The notes: generated from the letters alone by a model not told the origin. Counted from the stretch's first letter, positions 9,178 through 17,640 are shown. The stretch: DNA of 64,000 nucleotides from Agarivorans gilvus (GCF_001420915.1 NZ_CP013021.1:382001-446000), one strand, 5' to 3'. Made by a program: numbers and translations.

Positions 9178-10560
9178 ATGAAACCTTCTATTCATGTCAA
9201 ACGTAGTGCCTTAGTTGAGCAGCCCTTAAAAACCAGCGCCGCCACCGGGGCGACTTTAGCTTGTATGGGGCTGGGTAATGCCATTCCCTTAATGCACGGT
9301 TCTCAGGGCTGTGGAGCCTTTGCCAAGGTTTACCTTATCCAGCATTTTCGCGAGCCAATTCCTTTGCAAAATACCGCGATTGACCAAATTGCAGCGGTGA
9401 TGGGCGGCGACGACAACCTGTTCCAGGCCATTAAGCTATTGTGCGAAAAGCATCAGCCAGAGCTGATCATGGTGATGACCACAGGCTTAACCGAAATGCA
9501 GGGCTGTGATTTAGAGCGAGTGGTGCGTGAGTTTCGCCAAGCTTGTCCGCAGTTTGCAGCCACTCAAGTTGTGGCGGTGACAACCCCTGATTTTAGTGGT
9601 TCTATGCAAACTGGCTTTGCTTCGGCTGTGGAAGCTTGCATTCAGCAATTATTAGTGGATAAAAGCGATGTTATTCAGCCTAAAGCGACTTGTGCGGAGC
9701 AGCTTAATGTATTTTGTTCGGTGGCCTTAACCAGCGCCGATTTGGAGTTGATTGAACGCTACTGCGAAGCCTTTGGCTTTAAGCCGATATTTGTACCCAA
9801 ACTAAGTGACTCTTTAGATGGCCATTTAGCGGCAGGGGATTTCGCCGTGAGTACCACCGGCGGCACTAGCCTGAGTCAGTTAGCGGCGTTGGCCAATAGT
9901 AGCGCCAGTATCGTGATTGGTGATTCTATGCGTGGCGCAGCAAAAATTTTAGAAAAATACTTTGCGGTGCCCAGTCACTTTGTGGGCATGGCCATGGGCA
10001 TGCAGGAAACCGATAAATTGGTAATGCTATTAAGCCAACTGTCGGGCAAAGCCGTTCCCCAATGGCTTACTCGCCAGCGCCAACGGCTACAAGATGCCTT
10101 ACTCGATTGCCACTTTATTCTATCTGCCAGTTCTTGTGCCATGGCCTTAGAGCCTGATGCTGCCTTAGGTTATAGCCAGCTTCTCAGTGAGGTTGGTGCG
10201 GTGCTCGATACCTGTGTCACCACGGTAAATTTGCCAGCGATTAAACAGCTTAAGGCGAAACAGGTGGTAGTGGGGGACTTATCAGATTTAAGTGAACGAG
10301 TGGCCGATTACGCCCTCGTGGTGGGTAATACCCATTGCGCCAATTTATGTGAGCCTACAATACCGGTATTGCGAGCGGGTTTTCCTTGCCACGATCGCTA
10401 TGGCAATAGCGATATTCTGCAAGTGGGTTACGAAGGGGCGCGAGCGCGTTTGTTCGCCATGGCCAATCTGCTAAAAGCGTATCACCAAGATGAAGTGGCA
10501 GCGCACTACAGTGATTACCGCTTTGAACCTGAGAGTTGCCAGCAAAGCACCATCAACTAA
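9178..10560 (+). CDS. nifN: Nitrogenase iron-molybdenum cofactor scaffold NifN
   Basis: 460 residues, beta subunit partner of NifE. The N-terminal TSAATGATLACMGLGNAIPLMHGSQGC segment (C29 and C45) is typical NifN and resembles the NifK P-cluster region. An in-frame GTG at 9154 overlaps nifE, but the ATG at 9178 has AAGGAGC 10 bases upstream and matches the family start. It lies one base after the nifE stop, so the two subunits are translated together. Confidence 0.96.
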   Translation: MKPSIHVKRSALVEQPLKTSAATGATLACMGLGNAIPLMHGSQGCGAFAKVYLIQHFREPIPLQNTAIDQIAAVMGGDDNLFQAIKLLCEKHQPELIMVMTTGLTEMQGCDLERVVREFRQACPQFAATQVVAVTTPDFSGSMQTGFASAVEACIQQLLVDKSDVIQPKATCAEQLNVFCSVALTSADLELIERYCEAFGFKPIFVPKLSDSLDGHLAAGDFAVSTTGGTSLSQLAALANSSASIVIGDSMRGAAKILEKYFAVPSHFVGMAMGMQETDKLVMLLSQLSGKAVPQWLTRQRQRLQDALLDCHFILSASSCAMALEPDAALGYSQLLSEVGAVLDTCVTTVNLPAIKQLKAKQVVVGDLSDLSERVADYALVVGNTHCANLCEPTIPVLRAGFPCHDRYGNSDILQVGYEGARARLFAMANLLKAYHQDEVAAHYSDYRFEPESCQQSTIN

Positions 10561-10575
10561 GCCAAGGATTACGAT

Positions 10576-11034
10576 ATGGAACGAAAACTCACCGTTATCG
10601 AAGACAATCAGCAGCGTGAACACGCCTTTATGGTGGCCTTTGCCAGTGAAAGCAAACAGTGGGTTGATCAACATTTTGGCAGCGCTCACACCTTTCTGAT
10701 TTATGGATTTGGCGAACAGCATATTCAATTACTTGAAGCGCTGCAGTTTGAGCGGGCCAAGCCCGGACACGATAAGGGCCGTTTAAGTGAGCGAATAGAA
10801 GCTTTGAGTCAGTGCGCCGCAGTATTTAGCAATGCCTGTGGCCACAGCGCTAATCAAATGCTGCAACAAGCTGGGGTGCGCAGCATGATGGTAGATAACA
10901 ATGTTGAATTAAGCAGCCTACTAAACAACATCCACCAGCAATTTGTACAGCAGCCGCTGCCGTGGATGAAGAGTAAACAACAGCCTGAGTTGCAGCTAGA
11001 GCGCCTAAACGAGTTACTCGATGAGCCATGGTAG
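10576..11034 (+). CDS. nifX: FeMo-co carrier protein NifX
   Basis: 152 residues with the dinitrogenase iron-molybdenum cofactor (NifX/NifB C-terminal/NafY) domain: VAFASESKQWVDQHFGSAHTF near residues 15-35, where D and H of the DQHFG motif are family hallmarks. NifX binds NifB-co and passes precursors to NifEN. It follows nifN by 15 bases. The C-terminal tail beyond about residue 125 is glutamine and leucine rich and variable in the family. Confidence 0.93.
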   Translation: MERKLTVIEDNQQREHAFMVAFASESKQWVDQHFGSAHTFLIYGFGEQHIQLLEALQFERAKPGHDKGRLSERIEALSQCAAVFSNACGHSANQMLQQAGVRSMMVDNNVELSSLLNNIHQQFVQQPLPWMKSKQQPELQLERLNELLDEPW

Positions 11035-11076
11035 TTGTGTCTTAGCAAGGAATTTTTATAAACTAAGGAAAGAGAA

Positions 11077-11382
11077 ATGAGCGAAAAAAGCTACATGGGT
11101 TTAACCCGGGACGGCACCCCTTGGGAGCCACAATTTGTTACCGCCCTTGATCAAAATGCCTGCATAGGTTGTGGCCGTTGTTACAAAGTCTGTCCTCGTG
11201 ATGTGTTTGATTTGGTTGAAAAAGAAATCGATGAAGATGATGACGCATACGATGATTACGAAGATGATGTAGTAATGGTGATGAGCCTGAAAAATGCCGG
11301 TGATTGTATTGGTTGTGCGGCTTGTTCAACCGTATGCGCAAAAAATTGCCACACCCATACGCCAGCCAGTGCGTTGGTGTAA
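11077..11382 (+). CDS. fdxB: Nif-specific ferredoxin III (2 x 4Fe-4S)
   Basis: 101-residue bacterial-type ferredoxin. The first cluster motif is CIGCGRCYKVCP (residues about 29-40), the second CIGCAACSTVCAKNCHTHTP. Between them lies a very acidic stretch, EIDEDDDAYDDYEDD, longer than in ordinary 2[4Fe-4S] ferredoxins. This form is seen in nif clusters after nifX and is thought to carry electrons for nitrogenase or cofactor assembly. Good AAGGAAAG ribosome site before the ATG. Same predicted operon as nifENX. Confidence 0.9.
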   Translation: MSEKSYMGLTRDGTPWEPQFVTALDQNACIGCGRCYKVCPRDVFDLVEKEIDEDDDAYDDYEDDVVMVMSLKNAGDCIGCAACSTVCAKNCHTHTPASALV

Positions 11383-11394
11383 TTAGGAGTCATC

Positions 11395-11832
11395 ATGCCA
11401 CAGGTAACCTTAACGGTCCGCAGTTTGTCAGATAACAAAGTTGTCTTGGAAGGACAACGCCAAAGTGCCTGTTCATCCTGTGCCAGCAAGGAGACCTGTG
11501 TCACGGTTAGCCACGATCAAAGCAAGTTGTTACGTGCCGAACTCGAGGCTAATGATAATTATGCTGTCGGTCAGCAAATCAGCCTACATTGCCAAGATAG
11601 CTTTTTACTGAAAGCGGTGTTGGTAATGTTAGGTCCAGCTCTGTTGGGTTTAGTGGGTGGCGCTTTATTGTTTAATCTACTGTTCGCTTCTATCTTCCCA
11701 GAGCTTGTCGATTATCTTACATTTTGCGGCAGTGCTATTGGCTTTGTGTCGGGTTTAATCTTGAGTCGTCGCCTAGGCCGCTCATTAAAACAACAACTCA
11801 AACTGCATTTGTCATTAAAAGCGACAAACTAG
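11395..11832 (+). CDS. RseC/MucC-family membrane protein in the nif operon
   Basis: 145 residues with the RseC (SoxR-reducing system) layout: an N-terminal soluble part with cysteines CSSCASKETC (residues about 22-31), then two transmembrane helices (about 75-95 and 100-120) and a basic C-terminal tail. RseC-type proteins work with Rsx/Rnf complexes, in electron delivery in the SoxR system. It follows the ferredoxin by 12 bases, so it is probably made with nif gene products and may serve the Rnf complex encoded at 30039-35244. That partnership is inference. Confidence 0.8.
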   Translation: MPQVTLTVRSLSDNKVVLEGQRQSACSSCASKETCVTVSHDQSKLLRAELEANDNYAVGQQISLHCQDSFLLKAVLVMLGPALLGLVGGALLFNLLFASIFPELVDYLTFCGSAIGFVSGLILSRRLGRSLKQQLKLHLSLKATN

Positions 11833-11862
11833 TGTCGCAAATCTAACAACTCTCTCCATTAA

Positions 11863-11878
11863 TGTGACTTAACTCACA
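11863..11878. promoter_or_regulatory. NifA UAS / perfect CRP-type site upstream of nifU
   Basis: TGTGACTTAACTCACA reads as NifA site TGT-N10-ACA and at the same time as a perfect CRP/FNR-family palindrome TGTGA-N6-TCACA. It is about 99 bp before the predicted nifU start, a normal NifA distance. Confidence 0.6.
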
Positions 11879-11942
11879 CATGTGTATTCCACCACGTCAA
11901 TAAAAACCGTTATTTTTCAGTATTTTAAAATATTTCACAGAA

Positions 11943-11958
11943 CGGTATTAGGCTTGCA
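11943..11958 (+). promoter_or_regulatory. Sigma54 promoter of nifUSVWZM
   Basis: CGGTATTAGGCTTGCA: GG/GC at correct spacing and a full TTGCA at -12, with a weaker -24 element than the nifE promoter. Predicted start near 11969. Confidence 0.6.
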
Positions 11959-11970
11959 ACAGTAGCTGTA

Positions 11971-12095
11971 GGTACTAACCCGTTGTTGATGAGTTTACTG
12001 TCTACGAGCAAGAAACGCTGTGTTTTAGGTTCCCAATGGCTTATCAACACTCTGTCTACGACAGTAATGTTGTCTCTTCACAACGGGTTACTACC
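11971..12095 (+). ncRNA. Structured 5' leader of the nifU operon
   Basis: The leader starts almost at the predicted transcript start and is closed by a long stem: GGTA (11971-11974) plus TAACCCGTTGT (11976-11986) pair with ACAACGGGTTA (12080-12090) plus TACC (12092-12095), with one C-C mismatch. Inside, TTGATGAG (11986-11993) can pair with CTTATCAA (12040-12047) and CTGTC-TAC-GACAG (12052-12064) forms a small hairpin. The 10-mer CTGTCTACGA occurs twice (11998 and 12052). It contains no credible ORF. Function, if any, is unknown. Confidence 0.45.
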
Positions 12096-12142
12096 ACCAC
12101 CAATTAAAACCACCAAATTAAGAACAAACAGTGGGGTAGCGT

Positions 12143-13003
12143 ATGTGGAACTATTCAGAAAAAGTAAAACAGCATTTCTTTACACCTAAAAATGCCAAGG
12201 CAGTAGACCATGCAAACGCAATTGGTGATGTTGGCTCTATATCTTGTGGAGATGCTTTAAGACTAAGCCTTAAAGTGAATCCTGATACCGATGTAATTGA
12301 AGATGCAGGATTTCAAACCTTTGGTTGTGGCAGCGCGATCGCTTCTTCATCTGCCTTAACCGAAATGATCATTGGTCGCACTATCGATGAAGCAATGACC
12401 ATTACCAACCAAGATATTGCAGATTATCTAGATGGTCTACCACCAGAAAAAATGCATTGTTCGGTGATGGGCATGGAAGCCTTACATGCAGCTGTAGCCC
12501 AGTATCGTGGTGAAGAAGTGGCCGAAGAACATGAAGAAGGTGAATTGATTTGTAAGTGTTTTGCGATTGATGATGCCTTGATTAAACGCGTGGTCGCGCA
12601 AAACAAACTAGAAACCCTAGAAGATGTGATCAATTACACCAAAGCCGGCGGCGCGTGTGCGGCTTGCCACGAAAAAATTGAATGGGTATTGGAGGAGTGT
12701 TTAGGCGCACCTTTGGCCGAGCCTGAAGCGCCTGCACCTGCGGCCAGTACTGCCAGTACCATTGTTGGCCGTATTCGCTTAATTGAACAAGCCTTAGACC
12801 AAGTTCGCCCACAGCTGCAAGCCGATGGCGGCGATGTTCAGCTCTCTGATGTGGAAGACGACATGGTGTTTATCTCCCTCACCGGTGCTTGCTCAGGATG
12901 TGGCTTATCGGCCGCAACTATTGCGATGATTGAACAAAAAATCAGCCAAGTTCTTGGCGAAAACATTACTGTTTACCCCACTGGCTCAGCTAGCGTAGCT
13001 TAA
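12143..13003 (+). CDS. nifU: Fe-S cluster scaffold protein NifU
   Basis: 286 residues with the three-part NifU architecture: an IscU-like N-terminal scaffold (C35, C62, C106), a central permanent [2Fe-2S] domain (C137, C139, C172, C175) and a C-terminal Nfu domain with GACSGCG (C250, C253). It receives sulfur from NifS and builds clusters for NifH and for NifB-dependent cofactor synthesis. An alanine/proline linker (about 189-205) separates the last domain. Preceded by a structured leader and a sigma54 promoter; nifS begins 11 bp after the stop. Confidence 0.96.
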   Translation: MWNYSEKVKQHFFTPKNAKAVDHANAIGDVGSISCGDALRLSLKVNPDTDVIEDAGFQTFGCGSAIASSSALTEMIIGRTIDEAMTITNQDIADYLDGLPPEKMHCSVMGMEALHAAVAQYRGEEVAEEHEEGELICKCFAIDDALIKRVVAQNKLETLEDVINYTKAGGACAACHEKIEWVLEECLGAPLAEPEAPAPAASTASTIVGRIRLIEQALDQVRPQLQADGGDVQLSDVEDDMVFISLTGACSGCGLSAATIAMIEQKISQVLGENITVYPTGSASVA

Positions 13004-13013
13004 GGAAAAGATT

Positions 13014-14249
13014 ATGAGCACTACTAACACGCTTAACTCCAATACTCAGCTGGCTTACTTAGACAACAACGCCACCACCCAAGTAGCTCCTGAAGTGTTA
13101 CAAGAAATGCTGCCTTATCTGAGTGAATTTTACGGCAATCCTTCTTCTATTCATCAGTTTGGCGAGCAAGTGGGTAAGGCCATAGAACGTGCTCGAGTAC
13201 AGGTACAAAAACTGATTGGAGCCACTCACAGTAGCGAAGTGATCTTCACCTCTTGTGCTACCGAGGCCACCTCTACGGCGATTAATTCGGCCATTGAAGC
13301 GTTTCCAAATCGCAAAGAGATCATCACTTCAGTGATCGAGCATCCAGCGACCTTAGAGCTTTGCCAAATGTTGGAACGCAAAGGCTACACGGTACATTGG
13401 ATAGGCGTAGATAAGCGTGGTCGCTTAGATATGGAAGCCTACAAACAAGCGCTTAGCCCCAATGTGGCGATTGCCAGCTTTATGTGGGCCAATAACGAAA
13501 CTGGCAGTTTATTCCCTATTCGCGGCATGGCCGAGCTAGCCAAGCAACATGGCATACTATTTCATACCGACGCTGTTCAGGTGGCGGGTAAGTTACCTAT
13601 TCAAGTAGCCGACAGTGGCATCGATCTATTATCGATTTCTGGTCATAAGTTTCATGCACCCAAGGGTGTTGGTGCCTTGTACTTGCGCCGTGGCGCTAAA
13701 TTCAGACCGCTACTGCGCGGTGGTCACCAAGAGCGCGGTCGCCGAGCCGGTACCGAAAACTGTAGCGGTATTGTGGGTTTGGGTAAGGCTGCAGAGCTAG
13801 CCACCATTGCCATGGAGCAAGATAGCGCGCGGATTAAAATGATGCGCGACCGGCTGGAAATGGGCCTATTGGCTCGTATTCCCAACTGTTTTGTTACTGG
13901 CGATCCTAAACATCGTGTGCCCAATACCAGCAATATTGCCTTTGAGTTTGTGGAAGGCGAATCAATTCTATTGATGTTGGACCAACATGGCATTGCTGCT
14001 TCATCGGGTTCGGCCTGTACTTCGGGTTCTTTGGAACCCTCACACGTAATGCGCGCCATGGACATTCCTTATACCGCAGCGCACGGCGCTATTCGTTTCT
14101 CCTTGTCGCGTTTTACCACCGAAGAGATGGTGGATCAGGTATTGGCAGTACTGCCTGGCATTGTTGAGAAATTGCGTATGTTGTCTCCATATTGGGATGC
14201 GGCGAATAATCAACCGGCCGAGCAAAGTTTCAGCCCGGTGTATGCCTAA
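13014..14249 (+). CDS. nifS: Cysteine desulfurase NifS
   Basis: 411-residue PLP enzyme that converts cysteine to alanine and delivers persulfide sulfur to NifU. Visible are the start AYLDNNATTQVAPEV, HTDAVQVAGKLP, the PLP lysine in SGHKFHAPKG (K212) and the catalytic cysteine in SSGSACTSGSLEPSHVM (C335). The short loop around the cysteine fits the NifS/IscS group. AAGGAAAAG ribosome site precedes the ATG. Cytoplasmic; partner of NifU directly upstream. Confidence 0.96.
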   Translation: MSTTNTLNSNTQLAYLDNNATTQVAPEVLQEMLPYLSEFYGNPSSIHQFGEQVGKAIERARVQVQKLIGATHSSEVIFTSCATEATSTAINSAIEAFPNRKEIITSVIEHPATLELCQMLERKGYTVHWIGVDKRGRLDMEAYKQALSPNVAIASFMWANNETGSLFPIRGMAELAKQHGILFHTDAVQVAGKLPIQVADSGIDLLSISGHKFHAPKGVGALYLRRGAKFRPLLRGGHQERGRRAGTENCSGIVGLGKAAELATIAMEQDSARIKMMRDRLEMGLLARIPNCFVTGDPKHRVPNTSNIAFEFVEGESILLMLDQHGIAASSGSACTSGSLEPSHVMRAMDIPYTAAHGAIRFSLSRFTTEEMVDQVLAVLPGIVEKLRMLSPYWDAANNQPAEQSFSPVYA

Positions 14250-14272
14250 AGCGGCAGTGAGAGGAGCGGCGT

Positions 14273-15421
14273 ATGTTAATTATTAACGACACTACCTTAC
14301 GTGACGGCGAACAAACTGCCGGGGTGGCCTTTAGCGCCGAGGAAAAACTGGCCATTGCCAGCTGCTTAGAGCAGGCTGGGGTGGCCGAGCTTGAAGTGGG
14401 TGTGCCAGCCATGGGGCCGATGGAGCGTGAGGTAATCAGCGCCATATGTGGTTCACTGCGCAGCACTAAAACCATGGGCTGGAGTCGCTTACATCGAGAC
14501 GACATTAATCAGGCCGCGTGGTTAGGCTTAGATTATTTAGACATCTCTGCTCCTGCCTCCACTCAGCAGCGCCAGTCCAAACTGGCGCTAACTCAAGCAC
14601 AGTTGTTAAAGCAGTTGGAACGCGGCATTAAGCAAGCTCAAGATTTAGGTCTGCAAGTGTGTGTAGGCATGGAAGATGCCTCCCGCGCCCACTTAGACGA
14701 ACTATTCGTGATTGCCGATTTAGCTCAGCAGTGTGGCGCAGTGCGTTTACGTTTTGCCGACACCCTCGGGGTATTGGATCCCTTTGCTACAGAAATCAGC
14801 ATTAATGCCCTAAAGCAGCATTGTGATTTGCAAATCGAGATGCACGCGCACGACGACTTAGGTATGGCCACCGCCAATACCTTAGCGGCGATACGAGCAG
14901 GAGCAGACTCGGTGAATACCACGGTGATGGGCTTAGGAGAGCGTGCCGGTAACGCCGCCTTAGAAGAAGTATTAATGGCCCTAAATGTGACTAAGTTGGC
15001 TGGCCAGCGAGCTATTCCCGAAGTGAAGCTGCGTTTACTACCCAGTATTTGTGCCTTGGTAGAGAAGGCCTCAGGGCGAAGTGTGGCAGTGAGTAAAAGC
15101 ATTATTGGCCAACAGGTGTTTACCCATGAGTCGGGCATACACGTAGATGGTTTGCTAAAAGATCCGCATAACTATCAGGCTTTTTCTCCGGCCTTGTTGG
15201 GTCGCGAGCACAGTGTGGTATTGGGTAAACACTCAGGCCATGCCGCCATTGCATCGGTATATAAAGATCTGGGTATTTACTTAGATAAACAGCAGTGTAG
15301 CGATTTAAGGGGCGTATTGTGTGGTTGGGCCGAAGTGAATAAACGGAGTCCCACATCTCAAGAGTTATTGGGTTTTTATCAACAATGCTGCAGCCCTGTA
15401 ATGTCGGGTTTGGCCAGCTAA
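14273..15421 (+). CDS. nifV: Homocitrate synthase NifV
   Basis: 382 residues of the alpha-isopropylmalate/homocitrate synthase family. NDTTLRDGEQTAGVAFS at the N-terminus provides the metal-binding Asp, and HAHDDLGMATANTLAAIRAGA carries the two metal-binding histidines. NifV condenses acetyl-CoA with 2-oxoglutarate to give homocitrate, the organic ligand of FeMo-co. The nif context, 24 bases after nifS, separates it from leucine-pathway LeuA. Single catalytic domain without the LeuA regulatory domain. Confidence 0.95.
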   Translation: MLIINDTTLRDGEQTAGVAFSAEEKLAIASCLEQAGVAELEVGVPAMGPMEREVISAICGSLRSTKTMGWSRLHRDDINQAAWLGLDYLDISAPASTQQRQSKLALTQAQLLKQLERGIKQAQDLGLQVCVGMEDASRAHLDELFVIADLAQQCGAVRLRFADTLGVLDPFATEISINALKQHCDLQIEMHAHDDLGMATANTLAAIRAGADSVNTTVMGLGERAGNAALEEVLMALNVTKLAGQRAIPEVKLRLLPSICALVEKASGRSVAVSKSIIGQQVFTHESGIHVDGLLKDPHNYQAFSPALLGREHSVVLGKHSGHAAIASVYKDLGIYLDKQQCSDLRGVLCGWAEVNKRSPTSQELLGFYQQCCSPVMSGLAS

Positions 15422-15447
15422 CAAGGCAAACGCCAAGGAGCAATTGA

Positions 15448-15732
15448 ATGTCGGAGCCAAGTTTACAAATGGATACAGACTTACTACAGGATGTAGCCGA
15501 ACTGAGCAGTGCCGAAGGCTTTCTAGACTATTTTGGTGTGCCTTATCAGCCAAGTCTGGTTCAGGTGAAACGGGTGTTATACCTACGTTTACTCAGCCAA
15601 GTGTTTGAGAAGCAGCCTTGCGAGACTTTTAGTGAGTATAAAGCCGCAGTGGCCAAGGCTTATTGTTTATTAGAGAAGGGCGTAGTGTTGGCTCATGCTG
15701 CGCCGCAGTGTCAATCTTGTAGTGGCTGTTAA
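15448..15732 (+). CDS. nifW: Nitrogenase-stabilizing/protective protein NifW
   Basis: 94 residues, somewhat shorter than many NifW proteins. The diagnostic region is ELSSAEGFLDYFGVPYQPSLVQVKRVLYLRL near residues 17-50. NifW associates with immature MoFe protein and helps its maturation or oxygen protection. The C-terminus ends in CQSCSGC, a cysteine-rich tail that I would not expect in every family member. It sits between nifV and nifZ in the operon. Confidence 0.9.
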   Translation: MSEPSLQMDTDLLQDVAELSSAEGFLDYFGVPYQPSLVQVKRVLYLRLLSQVFEKQPCETFSEYKAAVAKAYCLLEKGVVLAHAAPQCQSCSGC

Positions 15733-15749
15733 CAGTAGAGGTAGAGCAG

Positions 15750-16208
15750 ATGAACACAGCAAAATTTGGATATGGATGTAAAGTTCGGGTAGTAGAAAAC
15801 ATTCGTAACGACGGCAGTTTTCCTGGTTGTAAAAAGGGCGCTTTATTGGTTCGTCGTGGCGCAACCGGTTATGTACGTCAGTCCGGGGTTCACCTACAAA
15901 ACCAGATCATCTATCAAGTACAATTTTTAAATCGTGGGCTCACCATTGGCTGTAAGGAAACAGAGCTAATGGATGCCGAATTGGTATGGCAGCCTAACCA
16001 GTTTGAATACGGCGATAAAGCCGCCTTAACCTTAAGCCTCTCGCAAGAGGGTGAGATTGTGGCCAATAAAGGCAGCGTAGTGAGTGTATTAGCGGTGCGT
16101 CGTGACGCTCGCTCTATGCCTAGCTACCGTATTCAATATGGTGAGTTGGATGTGGAAGTGCCAGAGCGCGCCTTAACTCGAGTAGAGGAGGCCGCTTATG
16201 TGGGATGA
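15750..16208 (+). CDS. nifZ: P-cluster maturation protein NifZ
   Basis: 152 residues. Two related beta-rich segments are visible: FGYGCKVRVVENIRNDGSFPG with KGALLVRRGATGYV, and FEYGDKAALTLSLSQEGEI with KGSVVSVLAVRRD. The first is the NifZ signature. NifZ assists formation of the second P-cluster in NifDK. The gene overlaps nifM by 11 bases, indicating coupled translation. Confidence 0.92.
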   Translation: MNTAKFGYGCKVRVVENIRNDGSFPGCKKGALLVRRGATGYVRQSGVHLQNQIIYQVQFLNRGLTIGCKETELMDAELVWQPNQFEYGDKAALTLSLSQEGEIVANKGSVVSVLAVRRDARSMPSYRIQYGELDVEVPERALTRVEEAAYVG

Positions 16209-17040
16209 AACCCAAGCTTATATTAGTATGAAAACCAGTTTGGCTTTGTTCCAGCAAGTGCCAAAAGAACTTAGCGATAGTCAGCAGCAAGAGTTGGCCC
16301 GAGTGGTGAGCAAAACTCAAGCAATACAACAGCGGGTATTAAGTTCAGATGAAGCGCAGCAAGTGGTTATCGACGACGCTCAGTTAGATAAAGCGCTTGC
16401 GGTACTACAGCAAAACTTTGATTCAAGCCAGGCTTATCAGCAAGCTTTAGAAGACAACTTACTCAGCCCTGATGCCTTACGCCAAGCGATTAAAAACGAG
16501 TTAAGCAGCGAAGCGGTATTGGCCTTGGTGTGTAAAGACATTCAGCCGGTCACCGAGCAAGAAGCACAGACCTTTTATAATCAGCATCCAGAGAAGTTTC
16601 GGCAAGTAGCGCGGCGAGAGGCCCATCACCTGTTGATCACAGTAAACGAGCAGTTTAAAGAAAATACCCCGCGCGAAGCCAAGCGCCGAGCCGGAGAACT
16701 CGCTAAAAAGGTGAACCCCGGTAATTTTGAAAAGCTCTGTGAGCGCCACTCGGAATGTCCGACCGCGGTCAATGGTGGTTATTTGGGTATGGTGGAGCCG
16801 GGCAGTCTGTTGCCCGAACTCGACAAGGCCTTGTTTAATATGCAAGAAAAAAGCTTTAGCTCGCCAATATTAAGCTCGGTGGGTTATCACATTGTATGGT
16901 GTAAAAAGCACGTGCCCGAGCATTGTGTCAGTTTTGCTGAGGCCAAAGCCAAGATCCAAAGTGCATTGTTAGAACAAGCACAAAAACGCCGCCAAAAACA
17001 ATGGCTGGCCAAGTTGTTTAATCAATCGCCATTGAATTAA
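16198..17040 (+). CDS. nifM: NifH maturation protein NifM (PpiC-type isomerase)
   Basis: 280 residues: an alpha-helical N-terminal part and a parvulin (PpiC) peptidyl-prolyl isomerase domain at about 135-245, seen in REAHHLLITVNEQF, GNFEKLCERHSECPTAVNGGYLGMVEPGSLLPELDKALF and SPILSSVGYHIVWCK. NifM is needed to fold or mature NifH (Fe protein) in gammaproteobacteria. No signal peptide, so cytoplasmic, unlike SurA or PpiD. Last gene of the nifU operon, followed by a strong terminator. Its client gene nifH is not in this window. Confidence 0.93.
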   Translation: MWDETQAYISMKTSLALFQQVPKELSDSQQQELARVVSKTQAIQQRVLSSDEAQQVVIDDAQLDKALAVLQQNFDSSQAYQQALEDNLLSPDALRQAIKNELSSEAVLALVCKDIQPVTEQEAQTFYNQHPEKFRQVARREAHHLLITVNEQFKENTPREAKRRAGELAKKVNPGNFEKLCERHSECPTAVNGGYLGMVEPGSLLPELDKALFNMQEKSFSSPILSSVGYHIVWCKKHVPEHCVSFAEAKAKIQSALLEQAQKRRQKQWLAKLFNQSPLN

Positions 17041-17048
17041 GTGGTATA

Positions 17049-17080
17049 ACAAAGGTGACAGTCTGTCACCTTTGTATTTT
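17049..17080 (+). terminator. Terminator of the nifU-nifM operon
   Basis: Perfect 12 bp stem ACAAAGGTGACA (17049-17060) / TGTCACCTTTGT (17064-17075) with loop GTC, then ATTTT, nine bases after the nifM stop. Confidence 0.85.
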
Positions 17081-17121
17081 GGCTTTTATAAAAGCTGGGG
17101 AATGGCCTTAGCTTAGCTTTC

Positions 17122-17381
17122 TTTTGCCCTATTCTGTGTTGGTAACGGGATAAAAGCTTTCGCCGTAGGCGACGTCATTAAGCTTCAACGAGCAAAGTTT
17201 AGCTAAGCAAAAAGAAAGCTCGCCCTACATCTTCTTAGATCCTGCGTTGCGCATTCACAAGGGCGTTGAAGTAAACACTACGCTCAAACAGACTTCAACT
17301 CTGATACCTTGTTCATTTGCGCTACTCGGCGAAGATGATGGGATTGAAAGCGCAATTTTAGCTATCGAGGGTATGAAAGGT
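17122..17381. repeat. Tandem repeat unit 1 (260 bp)
   Basis: First of three direct tandem copies. Each unit contains an extended imperfect hairpin; in this copy CATCTTC (17228-17234) pairs with GAAGATG (17331-17337) and GTTGAAGT (17265-17272) pairs with ACTTCAAC (17292-17299). A small hairpin TCGCC-GTA-GGCGA lies in the first third. No ORF of useful length spans the unit. Confidence 0.9.
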
Positions 17382-17640
17382 TTTTGCCGTATTCTGTGTT
17401 GGTAACGGGATAAAAGCTTTCGCCGTAGGCGACGTCATTAAGCTTCAACGAGCAAAGTTTAGCTAAGCAAAAAGAAAGCTCGCCCTACATCTTCTTAGAT
17501 CCTGCGTTGCGCATTCACAAGGGCGTTGAAGTAAACACTACGCTCAAACAGACTTCAACTTAATCCCTTGTCCACTTGCGCTACTCGGCGAAGATGATGG
17601 GATTGAAAGCGCAATTTTAGCTATCGAGGGTATGAAAGGT
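17382..17640. repeat. Tandem repeat unit 2 (259 bp)
   Basis: Nearly identical to unit 1 apart from the segment after ACTTCAAC. Hairpin arms at 17488-17494/17590-17596 and 17525-17532/17552-17559. Confidence 0.9.

Noticed and set aside
11983..12189. Reading frame across the nifU leader
   Set aside because: Overlaps nifU in another frame and coincides with the folded leader; no protein-like features.
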